From assembly GCF_026262505.1 (NCBI RefSeq), contig NC_067205.1, forward strand, positions 21,077,645 through 21,141,644: a DNA stretch of 64,000 bases. Direction: 5' to 3'. This stretch comes from Trichomonas vaginalis G3 (Eukaryota > Parabasalia > Trichomonadida > Trichomonadidae). The notes under the pieces were generated by a model. The model was not told the origin of the DNA. It saw nothing but the letters and a program-made list of their open reading frames with translations, and made no database searches. The position numbers and the translations under genes are program-made. This document shows, piece after piece, positions 24,080 through 38,970 of the stretch; within the stretch, counting starts at the first letter, position 1; every line of letters begins with the position of its first letter.

Positions 24080-24573
24080 ATTTACGTTCATTACGAAGAA
24101 ATCATGACAAAACCTATACGAAGAAATCATGACAAAACATTTACGATGAAGAAGTCATGACAAAGCATATACGATGAAGTTTCGACAAATCATTTACGTT
24201 CATGTTTGACAAAGCATATACGATGAAATCATGACAAAACATTTACGATGAAATCATGACAAAACATTTACGAAGAAATCATGACAAAAACATTTACGAT
24301 GAAGTCATGACAAAACATATACGAAGAAGTTTCGACAAAACATGTACGATGAAATCATGACAAAACATATACGATGAAGTTTTGACAAAACATATACGAA
24401 GAAGTCATGACAAAACATAAACGAAGAAGTCATGACAAACCATAAACGAAGAAATCATGACAAAAACATAAACGAAGAAATCATGACAAAACATTTACGA
24501 TGAAGAAGTCATGACAAAGCATAAACGAAGAAATCATGACAAATCATTTACGTTCATTACGATGAAGAAATCA
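24080..24573 (+). repeat. C' segment, unit 4
   Basis: The pre-A version of C: starts like C but passes into A at a CATGTACGTTCATGTTTGAC junction that is the same in units 4-6, 8, 10 and 11. Confidence 0.85.
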
Positions 24574-26640
24574 TGACAAAACATGTACGTTCATGTTTGA
24601 CAAAGCATATACGATGAAGTTTGACACAAAACAATTTCGATGAAGTCTTGACAAATCATATGACGAAGAAGTTCATGACAAAACATTTACGAAGAAGTCT
24701 TGACAAATCATTACGAAGAAGTCTTGACACGAAGTGAAGATTTGCACTTCGTCAAAAAGTGAAGGTTCGACAAAACATTTACGTTCATGTTTGACAAAGC
24801 ATATACGATGAAGTTTCGACACATATACGTTTCATGTTCAAAAAAGATGAAGTTGACACGAAAAGATTTGCACTTCGTCAAAAAAGTGAAGGTTTCGACA
24901 AAACATTTACGTTCATGTTTGACAAAGCATATACGATGAAGTTTTGACACGAAGTGAAGATTTGCACTTCGTCAAAAAAGTGAAGGTTCGACAAAACATT
25001 TACGTTCATGTTTGACAAAGCATATACGATGAAGTTTTGACACGAAGTGAAGATTTGCACTTCGTCAAAAAAGTGAAGGTTAAAACATTTACGTTCATGT
25101 TTGACAAAACATATACGTTCATGTTTGACAAAGCATATACGATGAAGTTTTGACAAAACATTTACGAAGAAGTCTTGACAAATCATTTACGAAGAAGTCT
25201 TGACACGAAGTGAAGATTTGCACTTCGTCAAAAAAGTGAAGGTTCGACAAAACATTTACGTTCATGTTTGACAAAGCATATACGATGAAGTTTTGACACG
25301 AAGTGAAGATTTGCACTTCGTCAAAAAAGTGAAGGTTCGACAAAACATTTACGTTAATGTTTGACAAAGCATATACGATGAAGTTTTGACACGAAGTGAA
25401 GATTTGCACTTCGTCAAAAAAGTGAAGGTTCGACAAAACATTTACGTTCATGTTTGACAAAGCATATACGATGAAGTTTTGACACGAAGTGAAGATTTGC
25501 ACTTCGTCAAAAAAGTGAAGGTTCGACAAAACATATACGTTCATGTTTGACAAAGCATATACGATGAAGTTTTGACAAAACATTTACGATGAAGTCTTGA
25601 CAAATCATATACGAAGAAGTCATGACAAAACATTTACGAAGAAGTCTTGACAAATCATTTACGAAGAAGTCTTGACACGAAGTGAAGATTTGCACTTCGT
25701 CAAAAAGTGAAGGTTCGACAAAACATTTACGTTCATTTGACAAAACATATACGTTCATGTTTGACAAAGCATATACGATGAAGTTTTGACACGAAGTGAA
25801 GATTTGCACTTCGTCAAAAAAGTGAAGGTTCGACAAAACATTTACGTTAATGTTTGACAAAGCATATACGATGAAGTTTTGACACGAAGTGAAGATTTGC
25901 ACTTCGTCAAAAAAGTGAAGGTTCGACAAAACATTTACGTTCATGTTTGACAAAGCATATACGATGAAGTTTCGACAAAACATATACGTTCATGTTTGAC
26001 AAAGCATATACGATGAAGTTTCGACACAAAACATATACGTTCATGTTTGACAAAGCATATACGATGAAGTTTTGACAAAACATTTACGATGAAGTCTTGA
26101 CAAATCATATACGAAGAAGTCATGACAAAACATTTACGAAGAAGTCTTGACAAATCATTTACGAAGAAGTCTTGACACGAAGTGAAGATTTGCACTTCGT
26201 CAAAAAAGTGAAGGTTCGACAAAACATTTACGTTCATGTTTGACAAAACATATACGTTCATGTTTGACAAAGCATATACGATGAAGTTTTGACACGAAGT
26301 GAAGATTTGCACTTCGTCAAAAAAGTGAAGGTTCGACAAAACATTTACGTTCATGTTTGACAAAGCATATACGATGAAGTTTCGACAAAACATATACGTT
26401 CATGTTTGACAAAGCATATACGATGAAGTTTTGACAAAACATTTACGATGAAGTCATGACAAAACATTTACGAAGAAGTCTTGACAAATCATTTACGAAG
26501 AAGTCTTGACAAAACATATACGATGAAGTTTTGACACGAAGTGAAGATTTGCACTTCGTCAAAAAAGTGAAGGTTCGACAAAACATATACGTTCATGTTT
26601 GACAAAGCATATACGAAGAAGTCTTGACAAAACATATTCG
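24574..26640 (+). repeat. A block, unit 4
   Basis: Typical 93-mers with TTAATG variant marks near 25353 and 25849. The left 300 bp (24600-24900) is disturbed by several small indels, including a shortened hairpin element near 24850. Confidence 0.92.
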
Positions 26641-26809
26641 AAGAAGTCATGACAAAACATATACGCTCATGTTTGACAAAACATATACGAAGAAATCATG
26701 ACAAAACATTTACGCTCATTACGATGAAGAAGTCATGAAAATTCATGAGGTGAGAAAAGAGGTGAGAAAAGAGGTGAGATCTCACCTCTTCACCTAAACA
26801 TTATTTTTG

Positions 26810-27790
26810 GGTCATTTACGTTCATTACGAAGAAATCATGACAAAACCTATACGAAGAAATCATGACAAAACATTTACGATGAAGAAGTCATGACAAAGC
26901 ATATACGATGAAGTTTCGACAAATCATTTACGTTCATGTTTGACAAAGCATATACGATGAAATCATGACAAAACATATACGAAGAAGTTTCGACAAAACA
27001 TGTACGATGAAATCATGACAAAAACATTACGATGAAGTTTGACAAACAAAACATATACGAAGAAGTCATGACAAAACATAACGAAGAATTCATGACAAAA
27101 CATTTACGATGAAGAAGTCATGACAAAACATAAACGAAGAAATCATGACAAAACATTTTACGATGAAGAAGTCATGACAAAGCATAAACGAAGAAATCAT
27201 GACAAATCATTTACGTTCATTACGATGAAGAAGTCATGACAAAACATGTACGTTCATGTTTGACAAAACATTTACGATGAAGAAATCATGACAAAACATA
27301 AACGAAGAAATCATGACAAATCATTTACATTCATTACGATGAAGAAGTCATGACAAAACATGTACGTTCATGTTTGACAAAACATTTACGATGAAGTTTC
27401 GACAAAACATTTACACTCATTACGATGAAGAAGTCATGACAAATCATTTACGTTCATTACGATGAAGAAGTCTTGACAAAACATTTACGCTCATGTTTGA
27501 CAAAACATTTACACTCATTACGATGAAGAAGTCATGACAAAACATATACGCTCATGTTTGACAAAACATATACGCTCATTACGATGAAGAAATCATGACA
27601 AAACATTTACGATGAAGTAGTGACAAAACATATACGATGAAGAAGTCTTGACAAAACATTTACGCTCATGTTTGACAAAGCATATACGTTCATTACGATG
27701 AAGAAGTCATGACAAAGCATATACGATGAAATCATGACAAAACATAAACGAAGAAATCATGACAAAACATTTCCGATGAAGAAATCATGA
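26810..27790 (+). repeat. C block, unit 4
   Basis: Lacks the 38 bp AAAGCATATACGTTCATTAC segment; two ATACGCTC copies. Confidence 0.9.
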
Positions 27791-28541
27791 AAATTCAATG
27801 AGGTGAGAAAAGAGGTGAGATCTCACCTCTTCACCTAAACATTATTTTTGGGTCATTTACGCTCATTACGAAGAAATCATGACAAAACATATACGAAGAA
27901 ATCATGACAAAATATAAACGTTCATTCCGATGAAGAAATCATGAAAATTCAATGAGGTGAGAAAAGAGGTGAGATCTCACCTCTTCACCTAAAATATATT
28001 TTGTCTGATTTACGCTCATTACGATGAAGAAATCATGACAAAACATTTACGAAGAAGAAATCATGACAAAGCATATACGCTCATTACGATGAAGAAATCA
28101 TGACAAAACATTTACGATGAAGAAGTCTTGACAAAGCATATACGTTCATGTTTGACACATTCATTTACACTCATTACGATGAAGAAATCATGACAAAACA
28201 TATACAATGAAGAAATCATGAGATTAGAAATGAGATTAGAAATGAGGTTAGATCTAACCATCTACCCTAAACATTATTTTTAGTCGTTTACGTTCATTAC
28301 GATGAAGAAGTTTCGACACATTCATTTACGCTCATTACGATAAAATCATCATGACAAACATATACGTTCATTACGATGAAGAAATCATGAAAATTCAATG
28401 AGGTGAGAAAAGAGGTGAGATCTAACCATCTACCCTAAACATTATTTTTGGATCATTTACACTCATTCCGATGAAGAAGTTTCGACAAAACATTAACGAT
28501 AAAATCATCATGACAAAACATTAACGTTCATTACGATGAAG
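27791..28541 (+). repeat. D block, unit 4
   Basis: Palindromes 27810-27831, 27964-27985 and 28246-28259 (TTAG type); chimera 28412-28427. Confidence 0.93.
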
Positions 28542-28735
28542 TGTTCTGATGAAGTCATAACTGCCTTCCTCCTGTGTTGTTGTCTAAATGTCATGTTGTC
28601 TCATTTTTTCAGAGAAGTTAAATGACCTGGTAGCACATGGTAACATGGTAGCACCTTCAGTTCTTCAAAAATAATTAATTATTGAATGACCTAAAAACCA
28701 TTAATGAAAACATTATTTTTGGATCATTTACACTC
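28542..28735 (+). repeat. E module, unit 5
   Basis: Followed by a shortened linker with palindrome 28813-28834. Confidence 0.9.
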
Positions 28736-29003
28736 ATTACGATGAAGAAGTTTTGACAAAACATATACGTTCATTACGATGAAGAAATCATGAAAATTCA
28801 ATGAGGTGAGAAAAGAGGTGAGATCTCACCTCTTCACCTAAACATTATTTTTGGGTCATTTACGCTCATTACGATGAAGAAATCATGACAAAACATTTAC
28901 GAAGAAGTTTTGACAAAACATATACGTTCATTACGATGAAGAAATCATGACAAAACATTTACGAAGAAGTTTTGACAAAACATATACGTTCATTACGATG
29001 AAG

Positions 29004-29320
29004 TTTATTTCCTGCTGTGTTGTCAAAATGTCATGTTGTCACATTTTTCAGAGAAGTTAAATGACCTGGTGACACATGGTGACGTAGTGACACCTTCAGT
29101 TCTTCAAAAATAAGTCATAACTGCCTTCCTCCTGTGTTGTTGTCAAAATGTCATGAGTTAAATTACCTGGTGACCGAGTGACACCTTCAGTTCTTCAAAA
29201 ATAAGTCATAACTGCCTTCCTCCTGTGTTGTTGTCTAAATGTCATGTTGTCTCATTTTTTCAGAGAAGTTAAATGACCTGGTGACACATGGTGACGTAGT
29301 GACACCTTCAGTTCTTCAAA
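29004..29320 (+). repeat. F array, unit 5 (three copies)
   Basis: One full copy fewer. The first copy reads GACCTGGTGACAC where four-copy arrays have GACCGAGTGACAC, so this is a distinct allele, not just a collapsed array. Confidence 0.92.
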
Positions 29321-29523
29321 AATAATTAATTATTGAATAACCTGAAACCATGAACGTAAACATTATTTTTGGATCATTTACGCTCATTACGATGAAGTTT
29401 TGACACGAAGTGAAGAATTGCACTTCGTCAAAAAAGTGAAGGTTCCCGACGGTTTCAAACCGCCATACTTTACATTTTGTACAAAAATATTGTGAGTAAA
29501 TGAACTCATTATTTTTTGCATCA
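29321..29523 (+). repeat. G module, unit 5
   Basis: Full-length copy; followed by palindrome 29619-29640. Confidence 0.9.
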
Positions 29524-29659
29524 TGACAAAACATATACGAAGAAATCATGACAAAACATTTACGCTCATTACGATGAAGAAGTCATGAAAATTCATGAGG
29601 TGAGAAAAGAGGTGAGAAAAGAGGTGAGATCTCACCTCTTCACCTAAACATTATTTTTG

Positions 29660-30151
29660 GGTCATTTACGTTCATTACGAAGAAATCATGACAAAACCTA
29701 TACGAAGAAATCATGACAAAACATTTACGATGAAGAAGTCATGACAAAGCATATACGATGAAGTTTCGACAAATCATTTACGTTCATGTTTGACAAAGCA
29801 TATACGATGAAATCATGACAAAACATTTACGATGAAATCATGACAAAACATTTACGAAGAAATCATGACAAAACATTTACGATGAAGTCATGACAAAACA
29901 TATACGAAGAAGTTTCGACAAAACATGTACGATGAAATCATGACAAAACATATACGATGAAGTTTTGACAAAACATATACGAAGAAGTCATGACAAAACA
30001 TAAACGAAGAAGTCATGACAAAACATAAACGAAGAAATCATGACAAAACATAAACGAAGAAATCATGACAAAACATTTACGATGAAGAAGTCATGACAAA
30101 GCATAAACGAAGAAATCATGACAAATCATTTACGTTCATTACGATGAAGAA
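29660..30151 (+). repeat. C' segment, unit 5
   Basis: Clean copy of the pre-A segment. Confidence 0.86.
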
Positions 30152-32235
30152 ATCATGACAAAACATGTACGTTCATGTTTGACAAAGCATATACGATGAA
30201 GTTTTGACAAAACATTTACGATGAAGTCTTGACAAATCATATACGAAGAAGTCATGACAAAACATTTACGAAGAAGTCTTGACAAATCATTTACGAAGAA
30301 GTCTTGACACGAAGTGAAGATTTGCACTTCGTCAAAAAAGTGAAGGTTCGACAAAACATTTACGTTCATGTTTGACAAAGCATATACGATGAAGTTTTGA
30401 CACGAAGTGAAGATTTGCACTTCGTCAAAAAAGTGAAGGTTCGACAAAACATTTACGTTCATGTTTGACAAAGCATATACGATGAAGTTTCGACAAAACA
30501 TATACGTTCATGTTTGACAAAGCATATACGATGAAGTTTTGACACGAAGTGAAGATTTGCACTTCGTCAAAAAAGTGAAGGTTCGACAAAACATTTACGT
30601 TCATGTTTGACAAAGCATATACGATGAAGTTTTGACATGAAGTGAAGATTTGCACTTCGTCAAAAAAGTGAAGGTTCGACAAAACATTTACGTTCATGTT
30701 TGACACAAAACATATACGTTCATGTTTGACAAAGCATATACGATGAAGTTTTGACAAAACATTTACGAAGAAGTCTTGACAAATCATTTACGAAGAAGTC
30801 TTGACACGAAGTGAAGATTTGCACTTCGTCAAAAAAGTGAAGGTTCGACAAAACATTTACGTTCATGTTTGACAAAGCATATACGATGAAGTTTTGACAC
30901 GAAGTGAAGATTTGCACTTCGTCAAAAAAGTGAAGGTTCGACAAAACATTTACGTTAATGTTTGACAAAGCATATACGATGAAAGTTTTGACACGAAGTG
31001 AAGATTTGCACTTCGTCAAAAAAGTGAAGGTTCGACAAAACATTTACGTTCATGTTTGACAAAGCATATACGATGAAGTTTTGACACGAAGTGAAGATTT
31101 GCACTTCGTCAAAAAAGTGAAGGTTCGACAAAACATTACGTTCATGTTTGACAAAGCATATACGATGAAGTTTTGACAAAACATTTACGATGAAGTCTTG
31201 ACAAATCATATACGAAGAAGTCATGACAAAACATTTACGAAGAAGTCTTGACAAATCATTTACGAAGAAGTCTTGACACGAAGTGAAGATTTGCACTTCG
31301 TCAAAAAAGTGAAGGTTCGACAAAACATTTACGTTCATGTTTGACAAAACATATACGTTCATGTTTGACAAAGCATATACGATGAAGTTTTGACACGAAG
31401 TGAAGATTTGCACTTCGTCAAAAAAGTGAAGGTTCGACAAAACATTTACGTTAATGTTTGACAAAGCATATACGATGAAGTTTTGACACGAAGTGAAGAT
31501 TTGCACTTCGTCAAAAAAGTGAAGGTTCGACAAAACATTTACGTTCATGTTTGACAAAGCATATACGATGAAGTTTCGACAAAACATATACGTTCATGTT
31601 TGACAAAGCATATACGATGAAGTTTCGACAAAACATATACGTTCATGTTTGACAAAGCATATACGATGAAGTTTTGACAAACATTTACGATGAAGTCTTG
31701 ACAAATCATATACGAAGAAGTCATGACAAAACATTTACGAAGAAGTCTTGACAAATCATTTACGAAGAAGTCTTGACACGAAGTGAAGATTTGCACTTCG
31801 TCAAAAAAGTGAAGGTTCGACAAAACATTTACGTTCATGTTTGACAAAACATATACGTTCATGTTTGACAAAGCATATACGATGAAGTTTTGACACGAAG
31901 TGAAGATTTGCACTTCGTCAAAAAAGTGAAGGTTCGACAAAACATTTACGTTCATGTTTGACAAAGCATATACGATGAAGTTTCGACAAAACATATACGT
32001 TCATGTTTGACAAAGCATATACGATGAAGTTTTGACAAAACATTTACGATGAAGTCATGACAAAACATTTACGAAGAAGTCTTGACAAATCATTTACGAA
32101 GAAGTCTTGACAAAACATATACGATGAAGTTTTGACACGAAGTGAAGATTTGCACTTCGTCAAAAAAGTGAAGGTTCGACAAAACATATACGTTCATGTT
32201 TGACAAAGCATATACGAAGAAGTCTTGACAAAACA
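30152..32235 (+). repeat. A block, unit 5
   Basis: Clean 93-mers. TTAATG variant near 30956 and 31451. One hairpin element near 30635 reads GACATGAAGTG instead of GACACGAAGTG, a change also seen at 36219 in unit 6. Confidence 0.93.
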
Positions 32236-32410
32236 TATTCGAAGAAGTCATGACAAAACATATACGCTCATGTTTGACAAAACATATACGAAGAAATCAT
32301 GACAAAACATTTACGCTCATTACGATGAAGAAGTCATGAAAATTCATGAGGTGAGAAAAGAGGTGAGAAAAGAGGTGAGATCTCACCTCTTCACCTAAAC
32401 ATTATTTTTG

Positions 32411-33385
32411 GGTCATTTACGTTCATTACGAAGAAATCATGACAAAACCTATACGAAGAAATCATGACAAAACATTTACGATGAAGAAGTCATGACAAAG
32501 CATATACGATGAAGTTTCGACAAATCATTTACGTTCATGTTTGACAAAGCATATACGATGAAATCATGACAAAACATATACGAAGAAGTTTCGACAAAAC
32601 ATGTACGATGAAATCATGACAAAACATATACGATGAAGTTTTGACAAAACATATACGAAGAAGTCATGACAAAACATAAACGAAGAAGTCATGACAAAAC
32701 ATTTACGATGAAGAAGTCATGACAAAACATAAACGAAGAAATCATGACAAAACATTTACGATGAAGAAGTCATGACAAAGCATAAACGAAGAAATCATGA
32801 CAAATCATTTACGTTCATTACGATGAAGAAGTCATGACAAAACATGTACGTTCATGTTTGACAAAACATTTACGATGAAGAAATCATGACAAAACATAAA
32901 CGAAGAAATCATGACAAATCATTTACATTCATTACGATGAAGAAGTCATGACAAAACATGTACGTTCATGTTTGACAAAACATTTACGATGAAGTTTCGA
33001 CAAAACATTTACACTCATTACGATGAAGAAGTCATGACAAATCATTTACGTTCATTACGATGAAGAAGTCTTGACAAAACATTTACGCTCATGTTTGACA
33101 AAACATTTACACTCATTACGATGAAGAAGTCATGACAAAACATATACGCTCATGTTTGACAAAAACATATACGCTCATTACGATGAAGAAATCATGACAA
33201 AACATTTACGATGAAGTAGTGACAAAACATATACGATGAAGAAGTCTTGACAAAACATTTACGCTCATGTTTGACAAAGCATATACGTTCATTACGATGA
33301 AGAAGTCATGACAAAGCATATACGATGAAATCATGACAAAACATAAACGAAGAAATCATGACAAAACATTTCCGATGAAGAAATC
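32411..33385 (+). repeat. C block, unit 5
   Basis: Variant without the 38 bp segment; two ATACGCTC copies. Confidence 0.9.
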
Positions 33386-34142
33386 ATGAAAATTCAATGA
33401 GGTGAGAAAAGAGGTGAGATCTCACCTCTTCACCTAAACATTATTTTTGGGTCATTTACGCTCATTACGAAGAAATCATGACAAAACATATACGAAGAAA
33501 TCATGACAAAATATAAACGTTCATTCCGATGAAGAAATCATGAAAATTCAATGAGGTGAGAAAAGAGGTGAGATCTCACCTCTTCACCTAAAATATATTT
33601 TTGTCTGATTTACGCTCATTACGATGAAGAAATCATGACAAAACATTTACGAAGAAGAAATCATGACAAAGCATATACGCTCATTACGATGAAGAAATCA
33701 TGACAAAACATTTACGATGAAGAAGTCTTGACAAAGCATATACGTTCATGTTTGACACATTCATTTACACTCATTACGATGAAGAAATCATGACAAAACA
33801 TATACAATGAAGAAATCATGAGATTAGAAATGAGATTAGAAATGAGGTTAGATCTAACCATCTACCCTAAACATTATTTTTAGTCGTTTACGTTCATTAC
33901 GATGAAGAAGTTTCGACACATTCATTTACGCTCATTACGATAAAATCATCATGACAAAACATATACGTTCATTACGATGAAGAAATCATGAAAATTCAAT
34001 GAGGTGAGAAAAGAGGTGAGATCTAACCATCTACCCTAAACATTATTTTTGGATCATTTACACTCATTCCGATGAAGAAGTTTCGACAAAACATTAACGA
34101 TAAAATCATCATGACAAAACATTAACGTTCATTACGATGAAG
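33386..34142 (+). repeat. D block, unit 5
   Basis: Palindromes 33409-33430, 33563-33584 and 33846-33859 (TTAG type); chimera 34013-34028. Confidence 0.93.
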
Positions 34143-34336
34143 TGTTCTGATGAAGTCATAACTGCCTTCCTCCTGTGTTGTTGTCTAAATGTCATGTTGT
34201 CTCATTTTTTCAGAGAAGTTAAATGACCTGGTAGCACATGGTAACATGGTAGCACCTTCAGTTCTTCAAAAATAATTAATTATTGAATGACCTAAAAACC
34301 ATTAATGAAAACATTATTTTTGGATCATTTACACTC
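34143..34336 (+). repeat. E module, unit 6
   Basis: Followed by a shortened linker with palindrome 34415-34436. Confidence 0.9.
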
Positions 34337-34604
34337 ATTACGATGAAGAAAGTTTTGACAAAACATATACGTTCATTACGATGAAGAAATCATGAAAATT
34401 CAATGAGGTGAGAAAAGAGGTGAGATCTCACCTCTTCACCTAAACATTATTTTGGGTCATTTACGCTCATTACGATGAAGAAATCATGACAAAACATTTA
34501 CGAAGAAGTTTTGACAAAACATATACGTTCATTACGATGAAGAAATCATGACAAAACATTTACGAAGAAGTTTTGACAAAACATATACGTTCATTACGAT
34601 GAAG

Positions 34605-34921
34605 TTTATTTCCTGCTGTGTTGTCAAAATGTCATGTTGTCACACTTTTTCAGAGAAGTTAAATGACCTGGTGACACATGGTGACGTAGTGACACCTTCA
34701 GTTCTTCAAAAATAAGTCATAACTGCCTTCCTCCTGTGTTGTTGTCAAAATGTCATGAGTTAAATTACCTGGTGACGAGTGACACCTTCAGTTCTTCAAA
34801 AATAAGTCATAACTGCCTTCCTCCTGTGTTGTTGTCTAAATGTCATGTTGTCTCATTTTTTCAGAGAAGTTAAATGACCTGGTGACACATGGTGACGTAG
34901 TGACACCTTCAGTTCTTCAAA
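34605..34921 (+). repeat. F array, unit 6 (three copies)
   Basis: Same three-copy allele as unit 5, including GACCTGGTGACAC in the first copy. Confidence 0.92.
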
Positions 34922-35124
34922 AATAATTAATTATTGAATAACCTGAAACCATGAACGTAAACATTATTTTTGGATCATTTACGCTCATTACGATGAAGTT
35001 TTGACACGAAGTGAAGAATTGCACTTCGTCAAAAAAGTGAAGGTTCCCGACGGTTTCAAACCGCCATACTTTACATTTTGTACAAAAATATTGTGAGTAA
35101 ATGAACTCATTATTTTTTGCATCA
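34922..35124 (+). repeat. G module, unit 6
   Basis: Full-length copy; followed by palindrome 35220-35241. Confidence 0.9.
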
Positions 35125-35260
35125 TGACAAAACATATACGAAGAAATCATGACAAAACATTTACGCTCATTACGATGAAGAAGTCATGAAAATTCATGAG
35201 GTGAGAAAAGAGGTGAGAAAAGAGGTGAGATCTCACCTCTTCACCTAAACATTATTTTTG

Positions 35261-35732
35261 GGTCATTTACGTTCATTACGAAGAAATCATGACAAAACCT
35301 ATACGAAGAAATCATGACAAAACATTTACGATGAAGAAGTCATGACAAGCATATACGATGAAGTTTCGACAAATCATTTACAACAAACATATAATGAAAT
35401 CATGACAAAACATACGATGAAATCATGACAAAAACATTTACGAAAAATCATGAAAAACATTTACGATGAAGTCATGACAAAACATATACGAAGAAGTTTC
35501 GACAAAACATGTACGATGAAATCATGACAAAACATATACGATGAAGTTTTGACAAAACATATACGAAGAATCATGACAAAACATAAACGAAGAAGTCATG
35601 ACAAAACATAAACGAAGAAATCATGACAAAACATAAACGAAGAAATCATGACAAAACATTTACGATGAAGAAGTCATGACAAAGCATAAACGAAGAAATC
35701 ATGACAAATCATTTACGTCATTACGATGAAGA
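35261..35732 (+). repeat. C' segment, unit 6
   Basis: Disturbed at 35340-35460, where several monomers are shortened. Confidence 0.84.
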
Positions 35733-37825
35733 AATCATGACAAAACATGTACGTTCATGTTTGACAAAGCATATACGATGAAGTTTTGACAAAACAAATT
35801 TACGATGAAGTCTTGACAAATCATATACGAAGAAGTCATGACAAAACATTTACGAAGAAGTCTTGACAAATCATTTACGAAGAAGGTCTTGACACGAAGT
35901 GAAGATTTGCACTTCGTCAAAAAAGTGAAGGTTCGACAAAAACATTTACGTTCATGTTTGACAAAGCATATACGATGAAGTTTTGACACGAAGTGAAGAT
36001 TTGCACTTCGTCAAAAAAGTGAAGGTTCGACAAAACATTTACGTTCATGTTTGACAAAGCATATACGATGAAGTTTCGACAAAACATATACGTTCATGTT
36101 TGACAAAGCATATACGATGAAGTTTTGACACGAAGTGAAGATTTGCACTTCGTCAAAAAAGTGAAGGTTCGACAAAACATTTACGTTCATGTTTGACAAG
36201 CATATACGATGAAGTTTTGACATGAAGTGAAGATTTGCACTTCGTCAAAAAAGTGAAGGTTCGACAAAACATTTACGTTCATGTTGACAAAACATATACG
36301 TTCATGTTTGACAAAAGCATATACGATGAAGTTTTGACAAAACATTTACGAAGAAGTCTTGACAAATCATTTACGAAGAAGTCTTGACACGAAGTGAAGA
36401 TTTGCACTTCGTCAAAAAAGTGAAGGTTCGACAAAACATTTACGTTCATGTTTGACAAAGCATATACGATGAAGTTTGACACGAAGTGAAGATTTGCACT
36501 TCGTCAAAAAAGTGAAGGTTCGACAAAACATTTACGTTAATGTTTGACAAAGCATATACGATGAAGTTTTGACACGAAGTGAAGATTTGCACTTCGTCAA
36601 AAAAGTTGAAGGTTCGACAAAACATTTACGTTCATGTTTGACAAAGCATATACGATGAAGTTTTGACACGAAGTGTAAGATTTGCACTTCGTCAAAAAAG
36701 TGAAGGTTCGACAAAACATATACGTTCATGTTTGACAAAGCATATACGATGAAGTTTTGACAAAACATTTACGATGAAGTCTTGACAAATCATATACGAA
36801 GAAGTCATGACAAAACATTTACGAAGAAGTCTTGACAAATCATTTACGAAGAAGTCTTGACACGAAGTGAAGATTTGCACTTCGTCAAAAAAGTGAAGGT
36901 TCGACAAAACATTTACGTTCATGTTTGACAAAACATATACGTTCATGTTTGACAAAGCATATACGATGAAGTTTTGACACGAAGTGAAGATTTGCACTTC
37001 GTCAAAAAAGTGAAGGTTCGACAAAACATTTACGTTAATGTTTGACAAAGCATATACGATGAAGTTTTGACACGAAGTGAAGATTTGCACTTCGTCAAAA
37101 AAGTGAAGGTTCGACAAAACATTTACGTTCATGTTTGACAAAGCATATACGATGAAGTTTCGAAAAACATATACGTTCATGTTTGACAAAGCATATACGA
37201 TGAAGTTTCGACAAAACATATACGTTCATGTTTGACAAAGCATATACGATGAAGTTTTGACAAAACATTTACGATGAAGTCTTGACAAATCATATACGAA
37301 GAAGTCATGACAAAACATTTACGAAGAAGTCTTGACAAATCATTTACGAAGAAGTCTTGACACGAAGTGAAGATTTGCACTTCGTCAAAAAAGTGAAGGT
37401 TCGACAAAACATTTACGTTCATGTTTGACAAAACATATACGTTCATGTTTGACAAAGCATATACGATGAAGTTTTGACACGAAGTGAAGATTTGCACTTC
37501 GTCAAAAAAGTGAAGGTTCGACAAAACATTTACGTTCATGTTTGACAAAGCATATACGATGAAGTTTCGACAAAACATATACGTTCATGTTTGACAAAGC
37601 ATATACGATGAAGTTTTGACAAAACATTTACGATGAAGTCATGACAAAACATTTACGAAGAAGTCTTGACAAATCATTTACGAAGAAGTCTTGACAAAAC
37701 ATATACGATGAAGTTTTGACACGAAGTGAAGATTTGCACTTCGTCAAAAAAGTGAAGGTTCGACAAAACATATACGTTCATGTTTGACAAAGCATATACG
37801 AAGAAGTCTTGACAAAACATATTCG
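35733..37825 (+). repeat. A block, unit 6
   Basis: Same sub-order as unit 5 and shares its GACATGAAGTG variant (near 36219), supporting recent common origin of the two units. TTAATG marks near 36537 and 37035. Confidence 0.93.
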
Positions 37826-37994
37826 AAGAAGTCATGACAAAACATATACGCTCATGTTTGACAAAACATATACGAAGAAATCATGACAAAACATTTACGC
37901 TCATTACGATGAAGAAGTCATGAAAATTCATGAGGTGAGAAAAGAGGTGAGAAAAGAGGTGAGATCTCACCTCTTCACCTAAACATTATTTTTG

Positions 37995-38970
37995 GGTCAT
38001 TTACGTTCATTACGAAGAATCATGACAAAACCTATACGAAGAAATCATGACAAAACATTTACGATGAAGAAGTCATGACAAAGCATATACGATGAAGTTT
38101 CGACAAATCATTTACGTTCATGTTTGACAAAGCATATACGATGAAATCATGACAAAACATATACGAAGAAGTTTCGACAAAACATGTACGATGAAATCAT
38201 GACAAAACATATACGATGAAGTTTTGACAAAACATATACGAAGAAGTCATGACAAAACATAAACGAAGAAGTCATGACAAAACATTACGATGAAGAAGTC
38301 ATGACAAAACATAAACGAAGAAATCATGACAAAACATTTACGATGAAGAAGTCATGACAAAGCATAAACGAAGAAATCATGACAAATCATTTACGTTCAT
38401 TACGATGAAGAAGTCATGACAAAACATGTACGTTCATGTTTGACAAAACATTTACGATGAAGAAATCATGACAAAACATAAACGAAGAAATCATGACAAA
38501 TCATTTACATTCATTACGATGAAGAAGTCATGACAAAACATGTACGTTCATGTTTGACAAAACATTTACGATGAAGTTTCGACAAAACATTTACACTCAT
38601 TACGATGAAGAAGTCATGACAAATCATTTACGTTCATTACGATGAAGAAGTCTTGACAAAACATTTACGCTCATGTTTGACAAAACATTTACACTCATTA
38701 CGATGAAGAAGTCATGACAAAACATATACGCTCATGTTTGACAAAACATATACGCTCATTACGATGAAGAAATCATGACAAAACATTTACGATGAAGTAG
38801 TGACAAAACATATACGATGAAGAAGTCTTGACAAAACATTTACGCTCATGTTTGACAAAGCATATACGTTCATTACGATGAAGAAAGTCATGACAAAGCA
38901 TATACGATGAAATCATGACAAAACATAAACGAAGAAATCATGACAAAACATTTCCGATGAAGAAATCATG
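37995..38970 (+). repeat. C block, unit 6
   Basis: Variant without the 38 bp segment; two ATACGCTC copies. Confidence 0.9.

Larger units (their letters stand above)
22777..28541 (+). repeat. HOR unit 4 (5765 bp, long type, no MITE)
   Basis: Order: E, linker, F (four copies), G, one palindrome (24035-24056), C' (24080-24573), A (24574-26640), palindrome 26769-26790, C (26810-27790), D. A burst of small indels lies at 24600-24900, at the C'-to-A transition. Confidence 0.85.
28542..34142 (+). repeat. HOR unit 5 (5601 bp, long type, three F copies)
   Basis: Same block order as unit 4, but F has three copies and the E-to-F linker lacks the monomer with AACATTAACG that most other units have. Both traits are shared with unit 6, marking units 5 and 6 as sister copies. 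Confidence 0.86.
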